Shown here one piece after another: positions 48,200 through 59,173 of a stretch of DNA of 64,000 nt (the stretch's first letter is position 1; the number at the start of each line of letters is the position of its first letter). Source of the DNA: Mercurialis annua. Its lineage: Eukaryota > Streptophyta > Magnoliopsida > Malpighiales > Euphorbiaceae. The translations under genes were made by a program, and so were the position numbers. Location of the stretch: positions 51,507,651 through 51,571,650 of the forward strand of contig NC_065571.1 in NCBI RefSeq assembly GCF_937616625.2. Reading direction: 5' to 3'. Below the pieces are notes generated by a model that did no database searches, had not been told where the DNA came from, and saw nothing but the letters and a program-made list of their open reading frames with translations.

Positions 48200-49455
48200 T
48201 TGTTTTAGAAGATTTGACCACCCCCATTCTTCTCTCTTTATATGGTAAATTATTTGTCTGGCTAGAGTTCAACCTTTGACCTTTGCTCTTAACTTAACTA
48301 TATCTATCTTAATCTAATCAAACTGCCATCTCATTACTATTCCAACTTACTTCCTATTTTCAATATTAATTACTTATTAACTTGTATTTTATGTAACATG
48401 TTATAAGTGACAAAATTATTAATTCCTATTCATCATAAGCTTAATGTTTTTCTTTTCAAAATTCAAAGCTATTATTAAACCCCATCAATCGCATTATACT
48501 GATAAAAAAATGTATCAAATTATTTGTCGACCTGACATAAAATAAAAATTGTGTGCTAAAAATATATAATATAGTTTGTATAAATTATTTTAGTTAGGTG
48601 TTGATGTGCTTGCTATGTTAAATATTTTGTTTTGATAAAGATTTTATTCTTTTGAATGATCACTTGCACGTATTCTTACGTATCCAAGTGTTTTGATGTG
48701 GCTTCTTTCATTTAAGTTTTTTTCGAATGATTTAAGCTTGTTTATTGTATTTTTATTGTTTTAGCAACTTTTGTGATGATTTAGGCTAGTCTGTTGTGGA
48801 GTTTTGATGGATCAGAAAGTTAATTTTGCTTCAATGCAGTATTTTTCTAAGTCTGTAAGGTGATATGTAATATAGGTGTTTGTATTGTAACATAGGCGTT
48901 TTATTTAAATCAAGTCATCAAAAATTTCTCGGAACTAACAATTACAACTGTTATGATCTTAAGCTAATATAAATTTTGATGTTTTAACATATAAAACTTT
49001 GCACAATTCACCATTAATTTTTTTCCTTTCATGCGTAGCATATGCCATTGCCACTTGATAACTGCCAAATGTTAGTACACTAATTACCCGACAGATGAAA
49101 ATAAATGATAAAAAAAGCTAACATCAAACACAAAATATGAAAAATAAAAAGCATATAAAATACTAGTAACTTATAAAAAGAAGACAAAATCATTTTTAAA
49201 ATAAAATTAAAGCTACAAAAAGCAAGCTATTTTTGTTAATAAAATAATATGCAATTGTCAAATTACAAATTATATGAAAAAATAAAGAAGATGAAAGAAA
49301 AAAAAAGATGTTTAAGTTTTTCATAAATTTAAGTAACACTCATTTTGTATATTTATCAAAATAATTTAATGAATACATTGAATTTATAAAACATTAAATA
49401 TTTAGTATGTTTACTGTTTCTTTAGAAAAATGATGGTCCAATAACCAATACATTT
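48200..49455. other. Intergenic region between the kinase and CYP57 genes
   Basis: Divergent promoter space. AT-rich, no gene recognised. Confidence 0.4.
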
Positions 49456-49791
49456 GGCTTAATACATAGTTTGACCCCTGAAATTCTACCCTTTTACCCA
49501 TCTAACCTATAAACTTAACGTTTCAGCTATCGAACCTCTGAACTTGTTAAATAATCCGATTTAACCCCTAAACTTGATAAATACGTAAATATTGAACCCC
49601 TCCGTGCCACCTGTCACTTGAAACATTCTAGAAGAAATTGTGTACGGAGGGGTTCAATATTAATGTTTTTATCAAACAGGGGTCAAATCGGATTATTTGA
49701 CAAGTTCAGAGGTTCGATAGAGAAGACGTTATGTTTAGGAGTTAGATGGGTAAAAGGGTACAAGTTCAGGGGTCAAACCATGTATTCAGCC
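49456..49791. mobile_element. MULE-type MITE with perfect 10-bp target duplication (336 bp)
   Basis: Inverted ends: left 'ggcttaatacatagtttgac', right 'caaaccatgtattcagcc'. Inner blocks pair as well ('gttaaataatccgattt' and 'aaatcggattatttgac'). Flanked by 'caatacattt' at 49446-49455 and 49792-49801. The right border is about 150 bp upstream of the CYP57 start codon. Confidence 0.9.
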
Positions 49792-49941
49792 CAATACATT
49801 TCATTTCCCAGCTATAAGCAGAAGCATATTCAAACGGCAGCGTTTTGCGCCGTCATCATCAACAAAGCTTTTTACTGATACAATATTACAACCAGATTGT
49901 GTGCACATGTAACAGTGATAGCATAGCAAAATCAACAAACA

Positions 49942-52900
49942 ATGTCGACGATATACGTATTGGAGCCGCCGACGAAGGGCAAAGTAGTACTAAACACGAC
50001 GCACGGTCCAATAGACATCGAGCTGTGGCCAAAAGAGGCGCCAAAAGCCGTACGTAATTTCGTTCAGCTATGCCTTGAAGGCTACTACGATAACACCATC
50101 TTCCACCGTATTATCAAAGGTTTTCTTGTTCAAACCGGTGATCCCACCGGCACCGGCACCGGTAATTGAATTTAATCATCTTTTTATTGCTATTGTTAGT
50201 TTTGGCAAGTTAGGGTTTCTTAGGGTTTTATTTTAGTTTAAGTTTGTATTTGATGTGTAATTTAGTTGATTGCCAGTAAAGTAGTTTAAATTATACAATT
50301 TATATGCAACACTTGTTTACAGTTTGGGGATTGTGATTTTATATGTTTAGGTGGTGAGAGTATATATGGAAGTGTGTTTGCTGATGAGTTCCATTCGCGT
50401 CTACGGTTCAATCATAGAGGAATTGTTGCGTGTGCAAATGCTGGTACTCCACATTCGAATGGGAGCCAATTCTTTATGTCCTTAGATAAGTGTGATTGGC
50501 TCGATAAGAAGAGTACTATTTTCGGGAAGGTAATGGCGGTACTTTAATTTTCAAATTCTTCTTTCTGCAGATTTTTTTTTTCAAATAGAAAGAACTGAAG
50601 TTATAGTACGTGGAGTTCAATTCAATGAATTCTTCTATTTTTGGACTTCCCGAAGACTATGTTTAGAGTATTAATTGAATTCGATTTAAATTCCAGGTGA
50701 CTGGAGATTCAATATATAATCTTTTGGCTCTCGGAGACCTTGAAACTGATAAGAATGATTGGCCATTGGATCCGCCACCAAAAATCAAGTCAGTTGAGGT
50801 ATGAATTTCTGTTTGCTCTGGAAGTGTACATCTTTTCTTGGCCGCGAGTGCATATTAAATTTGAGGCGGTTGAAGCTTTGATGTCTTAAGAAGTTGAAAT
50901 AATTGATCCTGCAAATGCATATTTTTCTTCAATGTTTTTGACCGGGACATGCATTTATAGCATATTGACCAGAGAGCTGCACTGTTTGTTTACCTTGGAT
51001 TTTCATGCATTTGTTACTTTTTTGGATTTCTTGCATCAACGGAAATTATTATAATTTATCTTGGTGATACTATATTCACTAAAATATTAGGGAGCTTATT
51101 GCCTGCATTCATCAGTTGAAATCTGTATCTTAGGTACTATGGAATCCTTTTGAAGATATTGTTCCCAGAGTCACTTCCAAGCCTCTGAGCCAATATGCGA
51201 CAGATATTGCAAATAAAGATTCAAAGAAGAAAGCTGTGAAGTAAGTTCCCCCACCGTGCAATCATGCACCGACTGAATGACACAGTTTAAAAAATGGAAA
51301 TATTTATTTTGCTTCAGATTTATTGTTTAAGATGTTTTATTAATCTGCATATACCAGAAAATTGAACTTGCTTTCATTTGGAGAAGAAGCTGAAGAAGAG
51401 GAGAAGGAATTAGCAATTGTAAAACAAAAAATTAAGAGTAGTCATGATGTGTTGGATGATCCTCGTCTCTTGAAGAACGAAGATCATTTAAGTACAGAAT
51501 TGGTAATGAATCAATTTCGATGTGAATTTTTAATGTTTATATAGTATGCCGTCCAACTATCAGATTGACATTGTTAAGCATCTTACGTTTTTATGGTTAA
51601 AGGACTTATGAAAAAATATAAATCAAGAGTGGGAGCTTACTTTTTTGCTTTGTCAATACATTTTTATTAATTTGTTATTTTATTTTAAGATTGATATATA
51701 AATAGATGTTTGCTGGCATAATGCATCACCCAAATGCTAGTTTTTTTTTTCATTTGAATTGCATTTATGAACTACAGGAAATGTCCTTAAGACTACTTAT
51801 TCAATGCAGGATTCATCTGAAGCTAAAGCAAAAAGGGATCTGCAATTGTCTGTGAGAGAAGCATTAGGCTCAAAGAAGGATGTTATGCAGAAAAATTCAA
51901 ATGCTGGATTTTCTATTAGTGACGATGATGACGATGATGAGGCCAACTTTGATGCACGAATGCGGCGAAAAATAATCAATAAAAAAATAGAGCATGGAAA
52001 TACTTCATCTAAGCAACATAAAAATGGTACTGTGTTTAGCTATATAATCTATTCTCTCAATTCCTCTTCTTCTATTGCTGAGTGAGACCTCTCTTTTTCT
52101 GATATGAACTTTTGTTCTATTGATATTTGATAATGTCGAACTGGCATGACACTTGCTATGTTTGTTTAGCTCGATAGATTTTGAATTTTTCTTTTAAAAA
52201 TATAATTGAACAATACTTGGGCAGCTGAGAGTGAGAGATCATTTTTAGTGAATATTGTAGTCCTGATAAATTGATGGATTTTCTTGAAAGTGATTCCTCT
52301 TTGTGAGAGTTAAGTGATTTCTTCCTTGAGATAACACGAGAATGCCTGATTGCCACGTATTAGAAATTCTAGATTTGGATGACGCCCTGTAACATGTATA
52401 CTTGATATTCATGAAATGAGTAATTAAAAAGATATTATTTTAGTTGCTGGACAAAGGCTGTTGTTTAGTTCGAAGGTTATCAGTTATGATCCTTGGAAAC
52501 TTTTCATTTCACAGATTCCAATTCTGTAGTTCTTTTTATTGTAGATCATGAAAGTGGTATGGCTGTTTGTTTCTTGTTGCAATCCAGAGTAGATCTATAT
52601 CCCATCATATACATCATTCCCTTCTTAAAAAATGAGGGCTTGGACATTGATTAATGACTATTTTTGATATTAAAATCATAAATTTGTTGGCCAATTGGCA
52701 TTGGTCTCAATCTTATCTCTCTATTTCATATGCTATGTCATTTTAATAACTACTATTAATCACGATTCCATTAATTAGTTATTAATGTATTTCTGTTTAT
52801 TCGAATATTGTGCGTGCAGGAAGCAAACCTAAAGATCGACAAATTTCTGAACCAGGGTAAGATCTGCACATGTTATATGATCTTTTTCTTTTCAGGGTGG

Positions 52901-54188
52901 AATTTGCTTTCTGAAGTGAAATACCGACCTGGGTTATTAAATTATCTCTTGGGCAGGCAGTTTGAGCATAAGATTTAGATTATCCTACCAAACTAAATTC
53001 TGTAGTTAACCACTTTATGCTGTCCAGGTCCATTGCAGAAAGTGGCGACGATGACCAGCCAAGGGTGGACAAGTTGTCACTGAAGAAAAGGGGAATAGGA
53101 TCTGAGGTCAGAGCTGAACGCATGGCTAATGCAGATGTAGACTTGCAGTTATTTAATGACGCTGAGCGAGGAAGACTATTGAAAAAACAGAAGAAGCGCA
53201 GACTTCAAGGACGTGAAGATGAGGTATATGTGATTGTGGTTTATAACCTTCTAAATTTTAGAAAGATCTAGAATTGCTGTTTCTCAACTCCATATCATCT
53301 TCTGTCTAACCTGTGGTTTCCTGTCTTATCCAGTTTAGGGATATATTTATTTTTAAGTTTAGGTTTAGTTTGCTAAATGCAAAGGTGAATGCTTAACCTG
53401 TCTGCTGAGAGAATTAATGAAAGTAAGAGACAGTTGAAATTTAAGACAATTCCCCATACTGTTCATGAATTGTAAACTTTCCAAATTTGGCAAATATCCT
53501 TATCCTCTTAACTAGAACATTTCTTAGTTTATTAAGTATTGACAAAGACACAGATGAAATAGCATGGCTATGGATGAATATATCTTTTTGATTGTACTCT
53601 ATATGCTACAGGTCTCTGAATCTTCTGTTTGTTTTACTGCAGCTTTTATGTACACTATAATAGGTACTTATGACATTTTTTTTTAATTTTGGTTTCTTGG
53701 TCACTAGGTTTTAGCAAAAATTCAAAACTTTAAGAAGGTTATTTCTACCAAGGTTACTACTACGAAGGCTGATGCTCTGAGCAGTGAGTCTGGGGGTACT
53801 TACAAGGAGGATTTATCTGACTGGGCTTCTGTGCGCCTAACTTTTACACCTGAAACTGGAAAGGTAAGCTCTGTTTCTGTTTACCATGTGAAACATAGAT
53901 TTTTTCATTTATCCGAAACTAGATGTGTTTTGTTAGTTTACGTAATTCATGAAGCTGCTACTGAAAATTAAGTAATTGGACTTGATTTAAATTTAATTTA
54001 ATTGTATCGAAAATTGTTCTGATTTCATGGTTATTGAATCATGGCAGGATGGTATGTCTCGCAAAGATGACCCAAATGACTATGTAGTGCATGACCCTCT
54101 TTTGGAAAAGGGGAAAGAGAAATTCAACCGGATGCTGGCCAAGCAAAAGAGGCGGGAACGGGAATGGGCTGGCGGATCTCTTACTTAG
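49942..54188 (+). CDS. CYP57: Cyclophilin CYP57 / CWC27-like spliceosomal protein, 10 exons, 499 aa
   Basis: Peptidyl-prolyl isomerase of the CWC27 family, associated with activated spliceosomes in the nucleus. Exons: 49942-50161, 50351-50529, 50697-50798, 51134-51240, 51358-51502, 51810-52026, 52820-52856, 53028-53223, 53708-53863, 54048-54188; all phases join. The cyclophilin domain covers about residues 8-165: NFVQLCLEGYYDNTIFHR, GFLVQTGDPTGTGTGG, ANAGTPHSNGSQFFM, CDWLDKKSTIFGKV. FHR and the Trp of CDWLD are present, so the active site looks intact. The rest is charged, with an acidic run SDDDDDDE and a basic KKQKKRRLQGRED segment, then the family's C-terminal end YVVHDPLLEKGKEKFNRM and KRREREWAG. 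Length is close to the remembered 504 aa of Arabidopsis CYP57. Confidence 0.94.
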
Positions 54189-54299
54189 TCCCATCTCCAC
54201 TGCTTACATAGAATTCTCTCATCATCTCATGCCTGTTGATACAAATATTGGGCCATCTGTCACTTTTGTCTTTGTTATGTAGTTTGAGTGTTCAAATTG

Positions 54300-56410
54300 T
54301 TGAGAATTTACTTAATGATACAGACCAAACTTCCAAGAAACCGGGGAAGCTGAAGGTGCAATTTTGACCGGCAATACGATCCAATGCTTGGAGCCTATTT
54401 GATCCACAAGAGCACATTTGTCAGCAAACAAAGTTACTCTGCAGATGCGAATTCCCGTCTCTTGGTATTATTCTCTCTTACGCTGCTCTTTTTCCTAAAC
54501 TTATACCTATCTAATTAATTTGTTAGAAATGTACTATTCATTGTAAATACTTTAACTAAGTATGCCATTATTAATTCGGGTGTACAAGTCAACTTGCGTG
54601 CCTGAACAATTGCAATTTGAAAATGAATGTGGATGGTTGCCAACCCAACTTCTTTTAATTTTAGAAATTTCAAATATTTTGTATCCTCTACTTGACCTAG
54701 GAGAAATATGAGACAGTTCTCTGTACAAATGGTGGGAACATGAATTAGAAGTCTTTCTAGTTTAGACTCTTCATTCATGTATTTGTTTAAGTTGCAAAAT
54801 TACGTGTAGAATCAACAATATCTTTGTTGACTATTTCTATTTTTAGAAGGAAAAAAAAATATACATGTGTGAACTTTTCATAATATGTTGTTTTCGTATC
54901 TAAACTTTTATTGCTTTTAAAATTAGTACTTCAACTTATAAAAGTGTATCAAATGAGTGTTTTTTAGTCATTTTTTGATCACCTAATAAAAAAAAACTTT
55001 TGATTTAGACTTAATAACTCAAAAAAAATAACTTTTTGGTGTGTTGTTATTTCTAACCAATTTTTTCAAAAATGCAAATTTTTGCTATTTTTATTTTTAG
55101 CTTTCGGTTATAGCCATTTCCCAAAATCGATCGAGTTTTGGCCACTTTTAAGCCTCTTCAAGCAGCAAAAGTTCACGTTATTTTCAGTTGATTTTGAAAA
55201 ATGACTATTGGAAGCTAACATGTAAAACATGCTAAATCTGCATTTTTTTAAGGCTTGCTTAGAATTGCCCAAATTCCAAAATGTTTAAATTTTTTAAGCA
55301 TTAGGCCTTAAATGTAATGATAGTGCTATTCTAACTTAATATATACACAATTATTATTACACATGCTATGCAACTGTCATTTTGCTTGCTATGGGTTAAA
55401 TGAGATTTAATTGTCTTTTTAGTACATTTGTACCCGAAAAACGGGTAAAAGTACTTGTTTGGTATATGTTTAAAAGTTAAAATATTAATTATAAATTGAT
55501 AAAAATTCAAATATTGAAATGGTAGATATAAAAAAGTTTAGATATTATGATGTAATTTTTTCTTGAGCAAATTACTTGATATTTTTTATTTGAAAATTCT
55601 ACTTGATGGTTACTCATTTTCAATTCCATAAATTACTAGTGGGTTTCTTTTAATTTTAGTAATATTTTGTTACTCATTTCAAAAATATGACAGGTCACCT
55701 TCAATTTTATTAATGATTTGACACCTTACTTTCAAATGTTTCGGTACTTCATTTCAATTCCATTAACGATTCGGTATAAAAAAATTAATTAAAAGCCTCT
55801 AATCATTTACATAACCGAAAATGGGACTATTAAATAGGGTTTTCAAATTTAGAGTATCAAACTGTTAATACTCCATATGGGAGAGTAGGAGCAATTTATT
55901 CCTTTTCTTTTTTAAAACTCTCTTGACTTTGCGTTGGGTCTTATTGTTTGTTTTTGTTTTGCGGAATTTCCTTTCCTTGGTTTCACACTGCATAGAAACC
56001 AGAATTTAAAGCTTTTGTTAATTTGAACAAATTATTTTGACCTTTGTATTTTAAACACAGTAGTCAATGAAAACCTGTTTGTGTGCATTAAAATAAAATT
56101 TGTTGGAAGCTTTAAATGTAGTATTTTTATTTATCCTATCATATGAACTTTAGGATTGATGGGGCAATTGCTAGTGTGTATTGGTCCAAAGCAGTGGATA
56201 TTGTTGAATTTGGTAGCATATACTTTGATTGCGACGACAGGTCTCAAGATATTTCTACGCCAAATGCAAACAATAAAATCCACTAATTATCATTTTGTGA
56301 TCGCAATATATCAATTTAGATATTTCCTAAGAAATTAATGGTAGAATAACAGATTTTTTATACTCCCCTTTGTTTGTTTTACTTATTCATCTTGTATTTA
56401 TTTATAATTA
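54300..56410. other. Intergenic region after CYP57
   Basis: AT-rich. At 55060-55230 'ggttatagccatttcccaaa' and 'gagttttggccacttttaag' resemble an arm of the MULE-like family at 5043 and 23890, diverged and single-armed. No gene recognised. Confidence 0.35.
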
Positions 56411-56966
56411 CTAGTTTCGCATTACGTGCTCTGCACGTGGCTCGTAACGTAACTCGTCAATGAACATATTAGTAAATTTATTATAATTATATCAATTTTT
56501 TATTTATAATTAATATTAAATTAGTTAATACTTTTTGTATAAGTAAATATAATATATTCGGTTATTAATTTTTTTCCATACTAAATTTATTCTTTTTTAG
56601 GTTTTAAAATAACCATAATTAAATAATTAATTTAATTTTATTAATAATATTTTTAAAAATAATAAGATAGAAATTTAAATAATATTATATTGACCAAATA
56701 CAATATTTTAATTTTGTAGTTGAATCAAATTAAAAGATAGGTATTCCTACTAATTTGGAGACAGTTTAGTTATTTTTACATACTAAAAACTAAATTGGAG
56801 ATAATTTAGCTACCTATTCTAATTAGGATTTTAATTACAATAGTGATTAATTAAATAACTAATTAGTTAATGACTATAAAACCTTTATTTAGTAGTAAAC
56901 TGAAAATGATTATTCAGTAAATTTGTCTGTCCTCCCCCCCATCCGTGCTTTTATATATAGTATAGA
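56411..56966 (-). mobile_element. Non-autonomous Helitron, copy H7 (about 556 bp)
   Basis: Reverse-oriented copy from 'ctagtttcgcattacgtgct' after A410 to 'tatatatagtataga'. The right border is blurred: 'tataga' is followed by 'agtatagat', so the end may be 56966 or 56974. Confidence 0.82.
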
Positions 56967-57080
56967 AGTATAGATTTATCCATTTAGAGTTTTAAGATGT
57001 TTTTAAGTATCATCTTTCAAATTTATCCTTCATAATTTTTTCTTCGTGTAATAAATTAAAGCATTAATTAACTAATAATT

Positions 57081-57294
57081 TTTTTTTAGGTAAATGATGG
57101 ATATATTAGCACAATCACAAAGCCGTGATTGGCAAAAACCTTAAAAAGGCAAAGGAGTTAACCAAATTTACAAAAGAAACGTAGGTTACGATACACATCA
57201 TTCCCTGTATAAACAAATCCTTGGTGATTATCCCTGTAGAATTCAACTGCTTTGCATATCACCATGAACACCAGGCGATCCACTTCAATATGAA
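57081..57294 (-). mobile_element. 5'-truncated non-LTR insertion with 16-bp target duplication (214 bp)
   Basis: A perfect 16-bp direct repeat, 'taattaactaataatt', flanks the segment at 57065-57080 and 57295-57310. The insert starts with a T-run on the plus strand, the A-tail of a minus-strand element. Long target duplication plus A-tail indicate target-primed reverse transcription. The minus strand opens with IEVDRLVFMVICKAVEFYRD, which may be the end of a LINE RNase H domain, but the match is weak. Confidence 0.75.
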
Positions 57295-57310
57295 TAATTA
57301 ACTAATAATT

Positions 57311-58017
57311 AATTAATAGGGTTAATATTAGTCTATTTAGAATTTACACCATAATATGTAGTCATTTTATTTTTTTATGTTTATGTCAAATAAATTATTT
57401 AATTTATCTATTTATAAGTAAAATGGACTCTAGATTGGAATTGAATTAAATAAAAATTAAATTTAGCTAATTATAATATGAATTGTCATATTGTAGCTGA
57501 CAATTGTATCACATGGATAGAATGGAATAATTGAACCTTTGGTATTATCAATATAATTTTGTTTTCTTATTCTTTTCAACCAGATTAAGAATAATTTTTT
57601 GGAATTTGCAGGATAAAACTCATCGTGAAAGAAGGATCCTTGCTTTTTATAGTGTTTGATTTTGGATTATTAGATGATGTTTGATAATTTAACTCGTTTA
57701 AATTAAAATTGTCAATATTATTTCATTAAGTAGTACTATATGATATTTTATTATGCTCAACTTTATTTATTCAGTTTAGTTTATAATCATTCAAAATATT
57801 GAATTAAATTTTTTATTTGAAAATATTAAATTACTAATTTCTTTATTATTTTAATTTAATAACAAAATTATTATTCTTTTTTTGACAATCGAATAACCTT
57901 TCATTAATAATCGAATAACCTTTCATTATTATTCATAAACTCTATTTTGATCTTTATATCTTTTATTTATATTAATGAATATTTTACCCTTATATATATT
58001 TACATTGATATATTACA
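57311..58017. other. Gene-free AT-rich stretch
   Basis: Nothing recognised. A short direct duplication, 'gaataacctttcatta', is present near 57890-57925. Confidence 0.4.
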
Positions 58018-58196
58018 GGTGAGGTGTAGCTCAGTGGGCTATTCTCACTATCTATCTCCAGAGGGCAGGGGTTCGACCCTCCCTCTAGCAGCTAGTGGGT
58101 TGTTTAAAAAGTGAATAATTCCTCTAACCCTCGCTAACTCCGCTAACATTTAACCTAGTGTAATTCTACCTTTGATAAAAAAAATAAAAAAATAAA
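58018..58196 (+). mobile_element. tRNA-derived SINE (about 180 bp)
   Basis: A-box-like 'tagctcagtgggc' at 58027 and B-box-like 'ggggttcgaccctcc' near 58069 have tRNA-like spacing, followed by an unrelated body and an A-rich tail (58177-58196). The region does not fold as a full tRNA, because the 3' acceptor arm is missing, so it is called a SINE and not a tRNA gene. No clean target duplication was found. Confidence 0.65.
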
Positions 58197-58199
58197 AGA

Positions 58200-59173
58200 T
58201 ACAATAGTTTAATTAAAATATTATCATAATTATTAGTAATTATTTTAATTGTATAAATTTTAAGGACTAAAAATTAAAATTTTTATCATTAAAACATGTT
58301 TAATGAAAATATTTATATTTTTCAATATTTAAGATATCAAACGGATTCTTAAAATTTAATATTTAAAAGTTTCAATAATTTTTATGTTGATCGCTTAAAT
58401 TCAATATTTAATTTGCGACATTTAATTTTAGATTATATCAAACACCACTTTTTCGTAGCCTCAGTTTAATGTTTTCGTCATAAATTTCAAAAAATTATTA
58501 TTTTTCCTCTAATATCATAATTTCTTTAACGGAAAATAAAATTAATAACACTATTTTTTTTAATGAAAATTGCTCAACGCATACAAATGCTAGTTATACC
58601 ATATTATTAAAAAAAAATTGTCAATAGACTTTAGTCTAAGGCTCCAGACACTATTTATAAAGAACAATAAAAACCTCTATTTAATTGAATATTTGATCAA
58701 ATAAATAAGAAGTATACATCTTATGAGCTATGTTGTTCGGTCTTTAAATTTCAAAAGAGTAAATAACTAGATCTAAAGTAAAAAGAAATTAAGTTAAATA
58801 AAATAACGAAAAAAACTCATCAATCTCGACAAATTCGGACCAATTGTGTGGAGCAAACGGATATCCTGATGGGCCAACAAAATTTGAGCAGGTTTGTTAA
58901 AAAGGAAGTTCTAAGGACAACCCGGCCCGGCTAGGGAACTGGTTTCCTATTTTGTGGTTGAGCCGACCAAACCTTATCTGAGAAGTTGTTATCCAAATAT
59001 TAAATCGAAGAATATAAGGTTACTACGAGTACATGCAAAAGACGACATGAGATGGAATATCCGATATGCAATACAAATAAAATCTTACGTCTCGTCTGAA
59101 TTTCTTTATATTCACTTCCAGAAGATAAACTTTTACTGTTAGCTACAAACTGAAGTTAGTTAGATGACAAGCA
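58200..59173. other. Gene-free stretch downstream of FAR1
   Basis: AT-rich DNA and the presumed 3' untranslated region of FAR1 at the right end. Other content unrecognised. Confidence 0.4.

Noticed and set aside
58018..58095. Possible tRNA gene with A and B boxes
   Set aside because: No acceptor stem closes the fold, and an A-rich tail follows. It fits a tRNA-derived SINE better.
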